Below are positions 37,001 through 49,000 of a stretch of DNA of 64,000 nucleotides, in pieces. The notes beneath the pieces were generated by a model. That model made no database searches, had not been told where the DNA came from, and saw nothing but the letters and a program-made list of their open reading frames with translations. Within the stretch, counting starts at the first letter, position 1, and every line of letters starts with the position of its first letter. The position numbers and the translations under genes are program-made. The stretch is from positions 10,310,378-10,374,377 of the forward strand of contig OZ022585.1 in NCBI GenBank assembly GCA_963669155.1, in the 5' to 3' direction. The stretch is from Arbacia lixula. Its lineage: Eukaryota; Echinodermata; Echinoidea; Arbacioida; Arbaciidae.

Positions 37001-40000
37001 TGATCCTTTGTCTCATTTCCTGGTTGTCTGGAATGACCACTCTATGTCCCCAAAGTACTATGTCGTCCTCAATTGACAGTTCTTCTTTCTTTTGAGCATA
37101 GACTTTGAGCTCTGGTGGAACGTTCTTGGGGTTTGGCCATCCATTCATGATGTTTGCCATCACTCTTGAGAGAACAGGATCTCTTTTGGTACATCTCTTG
37201 ACCTCATCTGCTTCTACGGGTCTAGTGTCAATATCAAGCATATTGATTTGAACTGGAAGCTGCTCATCCAAGTCTGAAAGGCTCTGGTGCGACCACACTG
37301 TTTGATCATCTGTCAAGGGTAGGCGTGACAGGGCGTCAGCATTCTGGTGCTGTTTACCTTCCTTGTGTATGATGTCGTACTCGTATGCTGATAGGATCAT
37401 GTGCCATCTGGCTAACCGTGCAGAGGCCATCGGACTTGCGGGCTTACTGTCACCGAATATTCCTAACAGCGGCTTGTGGTCTGTTACGATCGTAAATCGT
37501 CGTCCGTACAAGTACTTATGAAATTTCTTGAGACCGAAAATGATTGAGAGTCCTTCCTTTTCATATTGAGCATAATTTGCTTCACTCTTGGAAAGGGTAC
37601 GCGAGGCGAAGGAAATGGGCTGCTCTAGACCGTCTGGTCCAACATGGCTGATGACTACACCTAGACCGTAGGGGCTTGCATCACATTGCAACAATAACGG
37701 CTTGCTTGGGTCATAGTGCGTCAAAACTGTGTCGCTCTGGACAAGTTCCTTCGATCTCTGGAAGGCTCGTTCTTGGTCTCTTCCCCACCTAAGCTTTGGA
37801 TCTGGCTTGTTCCGACCTCCACGCTTCTTTGGCTCTGAAGCGTACTCTGCCTTCAACAGTGTTGTGAGTGGGGCAATCTCCTTTGTCAGATTTGGTATGA
37901 ATTTCCTGTAGTAGCCAAGAAGACCTAGATATGCTTGTAGCTGACTCTGGTTCTGGGGTCTTGGTGTCTTCTTTATGGCTTCGATCTTGTCTGCGAGCGG
38001 GCTGATTCCTTGATGGTCCAGCTTGTGGCCCAGGAACTCCACTGAGTCCATCATGAACTCACACTTTTCCCTTTTCAGTCGAAGTCCATTACTCTCAAGA
38101 CGATGTAGTACAGCTTGTAAGTTGGCTATGTGCTCATCATCTGTCTTCCCGCTTACGATAATATCGTCAAGGTAGGGGCGACACATTGGTATGTCAGCTA
38201 GAAGAGATTCCATAACTCTCTGAAAGAGGGCTGGGGCTGTTGCGATGCCAAAGGGCAACCTGGTATACTGAAAAAGACCTCTATGCGTATTGATCGTGGT
38301 GTACCTCCTTGCCATTTCATCCAACTCTATCTGATGATAAGCATGCGACAAGTCGAGCTTGCTAAATCGCTTACCTCCACCCAAGTCCTGGAGCATATCC
38401 TGGAGCGAAGGGATTGGATAGTGTTCGACTTGAAGTGCCTTATTGGCCGTCAGTTTGTAATTGCCACAGATGCGGACTTTCCCGTTTGGCTTCTTCACCA
38501 CCACTATCGGACAGGCGTAATCAGCATACTTGACCGGTTCAAGTACACCTTGGTCCAACAGCTCATCAATGGCTTCGTCGATTTTCTGACGCATTGCATA
38601 AGGGACTGGTGCAGCTTTGAAGAACGGCGCTTTGTCTCCAACTTCCTGAGGATGCACCTTTGCTTTATAACCTTCCAGTTTACCAACTCTTGTACAGTCA
38701 AACACTTGCTTGTGTTGTGTTAGCACATCCTGTAAGGTAGCTTGTACCTTGTGTACAGCTTCTGTGGCGTTGGAAACATCCAATGAAAGGTTAAGGCGAT
38801 TCTGCAAGAATCCATCAGGTGCTGCTTGCATCCAGTCTCTGCCAAGTAATGCAACGCCTTTCTCGACAACAAGAAGGGGCAACTTCTTTGGTGGTTGGTT
38901 GTCAACGAACTGGACTTCTACCATTGCTTCCCCAACGACTGGTACTATAGAGCCTGTGTATGTTCTCAAGGAAACGTTGGTTTGCTTCATATCAGCATGG
39001 TGTCCCAGTTTCTTGAATTCTTGCTGCGACATCATCGTCCAGGGGCTTCCTGTGTCAATTTCTAAGTCAACTTGGATTCCATTTAACTTTAGGCTTGCTT
39101 GAAATGGTTCACTGTACCTTGCCATCTTATTTACAGTTCCATCCCTGATGTGTCTGAATTCACTATCTGGCAGATCTTCGTTCTCATCACCATCCAGGTG
39201 GTGTGCCGCTTTCTTCCTAGATCTGTACTGCTTGATCTTCTCACACTGGCTTCGAGTATGACCCATGGCGGAACATAGAAAGCATTTTTCATTCTTGAAT
39301 CTGCATGCTGACGGGGCGTGGTCACCGGAACCACATCTCCAACATCTTGAGGCAGGGACTCCTTGTTTATCTTGTTTCTTAAAGCTGGGCTTTCCTTTCG
39401 TGTCCTGCTTCTGTTTGTGATGCATTTTCTGATGCGATGAAGAAGACACGTTTGGTTTATGCTGGCTTCTGCCTTGCAGTTTCTGAACTGTAGGTGACTC
39501 GGTCCCTTTGCTCAATACTTTGAGCTTTTCAACATCCTGGTTTGCAACCTCCATGGCTGTGGCGGTTTCCAGTGCATGCTTGAAAGTTAGTGATGGGTCA
39601 CTTAACAGTTTTCGTTGAATTGTGACATCTCGGCAACCTACAACCAAGCGATCCCTGATCATGTTGTCCAATTCTTTAAAGTTGCATCCTTCACTTAACT
39701 GGCGCAAATTTGCAACAAATTGCGGTATGGACTGATCTTGTTTTTGGATGCACATGTAAAATCTGTATCGCTGCACTATCTCTGTAGGCTTCGGTGCGAA
39801 GTGTGATTTCAGCGTGTCTTTACATACTGTGTATGTTTGATCTGTAGGTTTATTTGGCTGCAAGAGAGCGCGCAGGGTATGGTAGCTCTTGCTCCCTAAA
39901 TTCGTCAAAAATATTGCTCTCTTTTTTCCCTCATCCTGTATACTGTTAGCGTCAAACCATGCTTCTAACAGTTCTAGCCACTCATCAAAATTGTACCCAT

Positions 40001-43000
40001 CTCCCAATTTGGGAACATTACCAATATGATGGCTTGCCATACTTCTGAGTTTTGGTATTGTACAAATTCAAACTACTTGACTGTGACTGTGCATATAAAG
40101 AACAAAGCTTATTTGCTCATAAAGTACAATGGGCGTCAGTACACTCAAAGCTAGATATACAAGCATCAACTGCATGTGTACACACAAAGTACATGTAGCT
40201 TGGACTAGCTGTAGTCCAATACTGTATCAACAATGAAAACTCTTCATGAGGGGCTACACTAAACTATAATACAGTGTAAGGCTGTAACTATTCAACAGAA
40301 TAGCAACAAAAGGGGTTTGGTCCTACCTGTATAGATCTGTTCCTAATTACGAAGTCTTGGACCAACTCAGACCTATCTTATCCTAGAACTGCTTGGACCT
40401 GGACCTGCAATTTGGTCCTATCAGTATTAAGATTTGGTCCTCTTTACTTGCTAGGCTTACACCTGTAACTCCTTGAGCTGGTCTTATACCTGCTTAGGCT
40501 TGGACTTGCATATGGTCCTGTAATTGCTTAGACCTAGTCCTACTTGGTTAGGCTTGGACCAGCTATGTGGTCTTATAACTGCTTAGACCTGGTCCTACTG
40601 GCTTAGGCTTGGACCAGCTATGTGGTCTTATAACTGCTTAGACCTGGTCCTACTGGCTTAAACTTGGCTTAGTTTATCTCGGGCCTGGTCCTGTGAAGGG
40701 TCTAGGGCTATCTAAACGACCTACTTGAACCAATACAAGAACAGTGTATGCTGTTACACTGCAGCAATCAACGAAGCGAGTAATGTATAATCATATGGCA
40801 CATTACTTACAATGACATTGATCCGTGGCTTGGAACTCTCGATAGTCTGGGACCATTACTTAGTCTTAGACTATCAAGACCTGGACCTATTAAGGTTAGA
40901 ACATAATGAGTATCATGCATAAATTCACCTGTACTTTAGGTCTGCTATTTATATAGACCACACACATCTACAACATTAATAAATTTCGCAAACTGGACCT
41001 GGACTAACTTTAGTCCTTCTTGCATTCATCACTTAGAGTACAGTTCATAAGTCCAAATGATTAAAGTCTTTGTCCATATGTTTGTGTCTTTATTTATTTC
41101 ATTGGGCTTGGGCTTGGGCTTGCTGATAGGCTGGGCGCTACAACTTCGTCCTTTCTTGTCGACTTGGAACTGGACTTGTTGCTTGGCTGGGCTTGGCTGA
41201 AACCCGATGCTGGATCCTCCGCTTGATCCTAGGCTTGTGTACAATATTCACACTGTCACTTGCTGCTCGGTTTGCTGGCGTGAAGACTTCGGCGTGAAGT
41301 CGGCTCCAATAAAGTAAAGATGTAGAACATCAACGACAGGCGGGGCTATTCATGAGCTGCAGACGCGTCTTAGACTTTCTAGTCTAGGTCTCAACAACAT
41401 GAACAAGGGCTAGGCATGAACGGCGTGAGGCTTCTGCGAAGCGTCCATTTAATGATTTAGCTTCTCTCACCCGTCATAATTTTGTTGGCGTGAAAATCAT
41501 TAACTTCGAGGTATCAGCGAAGCGTCCTTAAACTTAGGCCCCGTTTAGGCTGGTCTAGACTTGGCTTAGTCTAGAAACTATGCATCGATTACCATCGATA
41601 TGTCAGTGGGAGGCTACAGCAAAGCGTTCATATTAAAACGAGCCTCTCTCACTTCACAAGTATGATAATTAGCCCTTTTCTTTTACAGCAAAGCGTCTTT
41701 TGAATTTGAGTGACTTTAACTGGCGTTATTCACTTACTCATGCACGTACGGCATAGCGTCCATTTCGTAACGTGCGAACTATCGATGCAATGGCTGAGGC
41801 TTGGTTCTGGCACTGTGCTGTTTATACCAGATCTCCGTGACTGGGCTTGCGGCTGCGAGTGCTCCATCCACAGTGGACGTGCGTAATACTGCTGGCTTGC
41901 AGTGTGTTTACCATTGCATTGCGTTCTCTGTGCGGGCTGTGGTGTTGACCGTGTGTGCTAAGCTATGGCTGCTCAGCGGCTGATGATCCAATGTCCGCGG
42001 TCAACTTCCAAAGTTGTCCGAAGTGCAGTTTAGTCACTGGACAGAAATTCCTAATTAATCTCATTTTGATGTATCCCATCCTCGTCGCCAAAATGTTATG
42101 TTCTTATGTTATGAGTTCTTGTGTGGACAACATAATAATGAGATAATCTGCACAGAGATCTTAAGTAGTGTCTGGTTTAATAAACGCCATGTTTGAACTC
42201 TCTCGCGCATGCGTACAAGGTGCCTTGAAGCTACAGCCTGTAGTCTTCATTCAATACTTAACAACTGTCTTGGTAATAGCCGCGGGATACAAAGGAATAA
42301 CCGTCTCATTCGGGGCATTCTTTAATCGAAATTACATTTTTGCACACCACACATGCATTGGCATTGGTGATCTTCTACACCGTACAAGTTCAATGCTTGA
42401 GTAGGAAGTTACCCGAATAGTGGAAAGTCTATGGGAAAACGTATTTTGAGATTATCATAGCTACTTCATCTAAAATTTTAACATCTTTCAAGCTACTTTA
42501 AGGACTTACTTTCTGCCGATCACACGTTTATCGCAGACATTTTCAATCTGCTCGAGTGTGACATAAATTTGACCAATCAGATTGTTCAACAGGTTGTTGG
42601 CTATGCATATTTAAATCGTCAATCGGTTCGACGAAAAAAAATAGCACACAGCAAACGAACGGGAAAAAAATGTGCACATGCGTGAAATTAATTATTCATG
42701 TATGCATTAGCGTTTTCATATTCAAAATGGCGACCCGCATCGATCACCATACAGTGTACAGGTGCAATGTTCAGTCCCTAGATAGGGCGTTCAGAGGATC
42801 TAGATGCAATCTCAGCGCATCCAACGTCCTTCAGAGACTGATTTTTTGGTCTAGCCCCGGGACTGCTCCTGCGCAAAAGCAGTTTGCTTGTTTAACATCA
42901 GTCCATTAAAGGTGAAATTCATGAAAAACTTTATATTTCAAAATGTTGAGTATCATTCGAGCATTCCATAGATCAGAGGGCTAGTCTGAGCAACCCAACA

Positions 43001-46000
43001 TTTTAATACTATTCAATGTTGAAAATTCACTTGTGCTTGCTTATTTATTTTTTAATGATTAAAGGGCCCCTGTCAACCAAATATTTCTGGTCTTTAAATT
43101 TCTTAGACATGTCATATTGACAGCATCATATGTATTTTCACTTGAATATATCGTTAAATGACAGAAAATGTGATTTTCCGTCAAAAATAATAGCTATTTC
43201 AGAGTTTCTAAGCCCTGCCCATAAAACAAAATCTGTTTCACGCGATCACTGTAAATCATGATGTCATGTGGCGAATTTCGTCACAGCAGGAAATTGACTT
43301 CCGAGCTCTGTGTTGAATGCCCGTGCTTTGTATTGCTGTATCGAAGAATTGGCCATGTAATTTTCCTCTATTTGGAAGAATTCAAGAGAAAATGCCGAAG
43401 AGCTGCATAGTGGGAGGGTGAAGTGTAACACCTCAAAAGATGGTGTGAGCCTGCACTTTTTCTCAAAAGATGACAATTTATGGCGAATTTGGTCAGCAAG
43501 AGTAAGGCTGACCTGTGCAAAATGCCCCAGCGACAGTAGTGTAATGTGCAGCGCTCACTCCCCTGACGATGCCTACTAGGCGGCGGTACTGTATTCGTAG
43601 TTCAACATCAGGTTCAGAAGGAATTTGAAGTTGGATGCGATCCCCGCCATAAATCTCCCGACCAATACCCAATAAAAGGGGGAGAAAAGGAGCACACGTC
43701 CAGCATTCGAAAAGAGGAAGAAAATCAGAGATCAGAAAAACCTCGTTGTTTTGCTTCTCTTTAATTAATCCTTGAAATTGCGACAAAACTGCTCGGCGCT
43801 AGTTCAAATATAGTGTATCCACGGCAGCGTACGCGGCTATAGTCACGGGTGGATATATAGTCGCATAGCAGTCCCGGGGTTAGGGCCTAAATGGGCGCAA
43901 ATGCAGACCTAGAAATCACTTTTTTTGAGGAATTCAACGGCAAAGAAGTTAAGGGTTAGGGTTGGGGTCAGGGCTAGATTGAGAATTAGGGTTAGGGTCA
44001 GGATTAGGTTTAGCGTTTCAAATTCATGAAATAAGTGCCGAAGTATATACACTTCTCAACTATAGTGCCGTGAGTGAGTGGCCGCAGGAGTTGCAATACA
44101 GGCAGCTATTAATCTAGCAGTATCGACCCATTCCTCTGGAATAAGTCAGTTCATAGTTACACCATGGTTGGACAATCCACTAAATCAAATCCTCTGGATT
44201 GGTCATACTGATGACAATTTTAAAGACGATTTAATCAGAAAAAGCTCTCAAAAGATATTTGCAAAATCACTCTCAACGCACAGCCAGCTATGTAATAACA
44301 CGCGAAAGCCAAGCTTGCACTCGATCGTGATCTACCAAGCCTTCCCCCTCATACGTCACGGGCTATAACGTAATACGCTCACCGGTGATCTCTATTTTTG
44401 TCATGTCGTTCTAGTAGTAGTCAGGTTTTGATGTAAAATGTACAATTCATCCTCATTTTTCGCTCAAAAATATATGGTTATTCGTAATGGCCATTAAAAA
44501 CTAAGGTAGATAAGTGGAAATACGATTTTAAGCTGTCTGGCTGTCAGGGGCCCTTTAAGTCTCTGTGTGATTGAGATATTTGCATCAGTTGTGAATGTCA
44601 ACACATGCATGTGATAACCCCTTTCTTCAATATTCAGACATTTATTTTAAGAATGGCATGTTTGCCGACTATCATTAACACGGTATCTTTCAACTTAAAT
44701 ATGACCAAAAGGGAAAGCACTAAAGAAATTCAATGAATTGATTTAACAGAATAAATGAGAGATTGATAGCACACCAATCTTCATGAAAATGATGCGTAGA
44801 CAAATCAACATTTTAAACAATTATTTCACCCCATATTTAACAAAATAATGATTACCTCAACCTGATATTTTATCAGTTATTGCGGAGTTTTGTGAGAAAG
44901 GTCATTAATTTGTCTGAAAATTCCGATCCGGTATCGCTATCGGTAGCGAAAGTGTCAAAAGCAGGTTGAGGTTACTTTTGACAATCAAATTCTGTAGCGT
45001 GAAGCAGTGTAGTCTCATTCAAAGATGCAACATGACAATGTCCTCGCACTCTTCTATATTTGCACAGAACTTCAAGCTGATAGTGACGAATCCTGAGAAG
45101 CCAGTGGCCCCTGGCCTTGAGGTCTCTGCCACTGTGGAGTATCAGTCCTCCGAAGTCGGCGATTACCAGGACAGACTCATCCTCCTCGTGGATGAAGATG
45201 TCATTGAAGTGCCGGTCTCAGCGTGAGTATTTTCACCACTATGAAGCAATCAAGTTTCGTAATGTATTCAAATTAACCCTCACAGTACCATAGCTGAATG
45301 AAATAAGTAATAAGTCAGTGGGTTCTTCCTGGTACTGGTACTGGGAGACTCGCCTCCTGACTGCCTATGTGAAGTAGCAATTGATCACATATATCTGTTA
45401 CCGATGATTCAGCTACAATGGGTGGAATGTAGAGCTGCCAAGTCTCCCTGATTTTGCAGGATGCTTCCTGAAAATAGACCAATATTACTGCATTTTATTC
45501 ATCACATCACCCAATATTCCTGATTATTCTTAGATTATTGCCATTTGGCTGTATGTATTTGATAGACATCTCCCTGATTTCTGATGAAAGTTCCCCAAAT
45601 CTCCCTGATTGTTGAATTTTAATGTTAGTAGCTCTGCGAATGCACTTTGAATCCATTCCTGTAGTTGTTGCCCATTTTGGAACATGCAGAATAATAATAA
45701 AAATTTGCCTGCAATAACTGTCTCAATTGATTATGCATAATTATATATTAAACCTCTCATCTTCTTAGTTATGCACCTCAGCCCGTTCTGGAGCTTGAAA
45801 GTCCCGTTGACTTTGGGACGGTGGTACGCAACAACAAGGTGCTCTGCAAGGAGATCTCCCTGTCCAACCACGGCTCCCTGGCAGGCATGTTCAAGATCAA
45901 GTACTCCGGCCACGAACCCTTCACTATCTTCCCTCTACAGGGCGTGGTCAAGCCCAAGACAGTGCAGACCATCAAGGTAGGCTGAGGGAGGGATCACCAG

Positions 46001-49000
46001 ACTATTATGTAATATTTAATATTCATGGTTTTGAAAAAGGTTTGGCATATTTTTTCCTTTTTGATTATTTTTCTATCAACACTCATTAAGAAATTGAGTT
46101 TGTACATTTATGTGCAGTTTGAGGAGGATAACGGAGGGGGAGGTCTTGAGGTCTGATGATTAAGCAAAATGGAGATATTTGTTCAAATTCATCTTTTCTT
46201 TTTCTTGCAGATTGAATTTGTTGCAAAGAAGAGTGGCAGACTGAATGAAGAGGCAATGTAAGTAATATGTGGCTTATCTAAGGGTTAATTTGTCTGACTT
46301 TTGACATCATATTTTATTCATTTGTCAAGTAACTTAGGCTCATTTTCTGTGCAATTTCATTTTAAGAAAGTTCATATTTTCATTCTCATCTGAAATAAAA
46401 ATGGAACATTTATATGAAAAATGCTGAATGGCAGAATTTCACAGAACTGCTCTTAAAATATATTTGGAAGCTACCTTTCAATTTAAAAACTAGGTACAGG
46501 TGGTAATATTTTGTACCTTTTGTCATGAAATGAGCATTCTGAATTATGTTGAGCATTATACCCTATGATAATTTTTTTACGCGGGTGCTCCTTTGTTATA
46601 CACTTGGGCTTCATTTTGCTTTACGGGGGCTAAATCACCCTTAACCCCCCGCCCCCCCCCCCCCCCTCTTGCGCCCCATGTAATTGCTTCATTGCTTTTC
46701 ATCCCACAGTATATCCCTGGAAGCACAGGACCCGTCTGTGCTCCAGCTCAAAGCCAACGTGGTGGACCGATGCCTGGAGCTCTTAGAGCCCAAGTCTGGC
46801 GATGATATCCAGTGCATACCCTTTGGCTGCACCTACTATGGCACAGACAAGACCAGACTGGCCTACCTCTTCAACAACGGGCCCGACCCAATCAACTTTG
46901 TCACTGTTCTGCAGGAGGAGGCTGTCGGCACAGAGGCGGTAAGCGCTTCATTCATTTCTGACCAAGTGCCACACATGTCTAGTTTGGTGCTGTATCTTTT
47001 GATATCAAATATAAGAAATAATAAAAGATGCATCAAAATAGAGAGCATGAATGTCTGCACAAGACATTAATACATTTGTGTAGTTTAGTTATATGTATAA
47101 CCTTTATCTTGATATATTATTTTGGAAAGCAAAGGAAACTTATTCTTCAAGGCACTTAACCTATTTGATTTGACTGGAAGCTAAAACCAGCACCTTCATT
47201 GTTTCCCCTGTCCCCCTCACAGGGCATCGACCTGACCAAGTCCACCGTGGCCACGCTCGCCACCAAGGGGCTGGACAAGGTGCGGGCAAGCACTTGCCCA
47301 GTCAGCACCATGGTCAAGACCCTGCCCAACCAGGGCCAGCTGGGGCCCTACGAGAAGTGCCCCCTCTACTTCCGCTTCAGCCCCCGCTACGACACGGCCA
47401 GCCAGGGATGGAAGGGTACCTCTAGCCCTCCACCCAGGCAGGACTTTGCCCTTTACATCAACATCACCGTTGTCGGAAGCAACAGTGGCTTTGGCAATGG
47501 GGACACACAGGAGAACCGCACTGATACCGAAGGTAAATGGGTCACAACCTTCTCTTTTTCTTCTTTTTTTCCCCTTGTTTATCACAAAACTGTTTCTCTA
47601 TTTATTTTTATAGTATGGGAGTTACAATCTCCATTTTTTCTATTTTTTCCAGTGTTTCACAATACTGTTTTGTTGTTTGTTGAAGGCATGGGAGTCACAA
47701 CCTTATCTCTTTTCTATTTTGTCCTTGTGTTTCACAAGACTGTTTCTTTGCTTGTCTATGGTCTATGTTTCATTAAGCACAATATGTAAATGGAGAAACA
47801 TAGAGAGAGAACTAGTTTGAAATGAAAATAGACAGAAATACATAATATAGCAATATGTGACAAGTTCCTCAAAGGAAGCTTCCTGCATGGTGAGAAATAT
47901 AAACAGTGAGTTTCATGGTACAATATTTATATCGCAGTTTCCTGCATTAATATTACTTGAACCAATTTGCCAGAAGAGATTTAAGATCTCCGTCAATTTA
48001 TTGCTATCACTCACAAGAAGCAAGATAAACATTGCTACCCTGCTGACATGACTCTAATTTTTTCAACAGCTAGAATATGTGAATGGGGTTGTTATATGTA
48101 TTTTTGCTCTTGGACAATCTTTTAAATCTGTTTTTTTTTCACAAAAAGATATTTATTGAAAAGCTTTGTGGGTTAATCTTAGGCATATGGATAACATGCT
48201 CTATCCTGAAAGGGAATGAAAAGCAAGTCAGAAGAAAAAATCTTGCAACTTGATTGATTTGTATCTGCGTCAATATGATCAAATTGTACCTACATGTACT
48301 GCTTACCAGGCAGTGATTTAACCACCAGGCCATTTCTGGTCAAAGGAAAAGACACATTGACATAGAAACAAATATATAAATGTCTAATTCTTTCTTACCC
48401 ATGATCTTCATTCGTTTTCAGGATGTAGCACGCTAACCTTTCTACTGGGTGTGTGCCTGAATGTGATTTTTTTTAGATCAAAATTATATTCTACTATATG
48501 ATATCATATAATCAAAATGATATTGTTGGATGTTTTCCAGTGACCACATTGGAGGTTGCTATTACCGGCACGGCCCTCCCCGTCCTTCTCAGCCTGTCCC
48601 CTCACACCAGCCTAGACTTTGGCGAGTGCATCGTGGGTGAGCACATCGACACCCTGTGTACCCTCAGCAACAACTCCACCATCCTGCCGGTGTCTTTCGT
48701 CTTCCAGCCGGTGGCCCAGTTCGCTGTGGTGCCCTCGTTTGGCAAGCTGACGCCTGGAGAAGCCATGGACATCATCTTCTCCTTCAAACCCAACCAGTAC
48801 GGCACCTTCAGAAAGCTCCAGGTAATTATTACATTCTTGTAACATATGTTGCATTCTTACACTTTCTGTCAGATTAGGATAATTGATTGCTGCATACCTG
48901 TTATTATATATGTACATCCTCACAAGTTCTTCTAAATTAGGACAGTTGATATTAGTCTGAATACATGCAAGTATATTTTGGTACATACTTACAATTTCTG

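Larger units (their letters stand above)
40041..42073 (-). other. Long 5' leader of the gypsy element
   Basis: About 2.0 kb between the primer site and the Gag start, unusually long for a Ty3-type element. It holds a 55-bp tandem repeat (40529-40658, with looser copies over 40310-41030) and five spaced copies of a GCRAAGCGTYC motif (41434-41761). No long frame is present. Confidence 0.8.
34517..42263 (-). mobile_element. Full-length Ty3/Gypsy (Mag-like) LTR retrotransposon in CFAP47 intron 1
   Basis: A 7,747-bp element bounded by two 170-bp LTRs that I read as identical, each TGTTATG...CTTAACA on the plus strand. ACTGT flanks it at 34512-34516 and 42264-42268 (5-bp target duplication). On the minus strand the order is 5' LTR, tRNA-Ser primer site, a 2.0-kb leader, one gag-pol frame, a 1.1-kb 3' untranslated part, a polypurine tract and the 3' LTR. 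No stop or frameshift was found in the frame. Identical LTRs mean a recent insertion, so the copy may be competent and polymorphic. There is no envelope frame. Confidence 0.97.
43063..44554 (+). mobile_element. Degenerate Kolobok-like DNA transposon (TTAA target, THAP remnant)
   Basis: Inverted ends AGGGCCCCTGTCAACCA and its counterpart (AGGGCCCCTGACAGCCA when reversed) sit inside TTAA on both sides (43059-43062 and 44555-44558). A THAP-type zinc finger is readable near the left end. TTAA targets plus a THAP domain are the hallmarks of the Kolobok superfamily. The body is broken by stops and contains a telomere-like insertion (43905-44035). It lies in CFAP47 intron 1. Confidence 0.65.

Noticed and set aside
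43264-43786. Minus-strand frames in the Kolobok-like region
   Set aside because: The THAP signature reads on the plus strand; these are antisense.
47217-47585. 122-codon minus-strand frame opposite CFAP47 exon 6
   Set aside because: Shadow of a GC-rich coding exon; the plus frame continues the protein across splice sites in phase.
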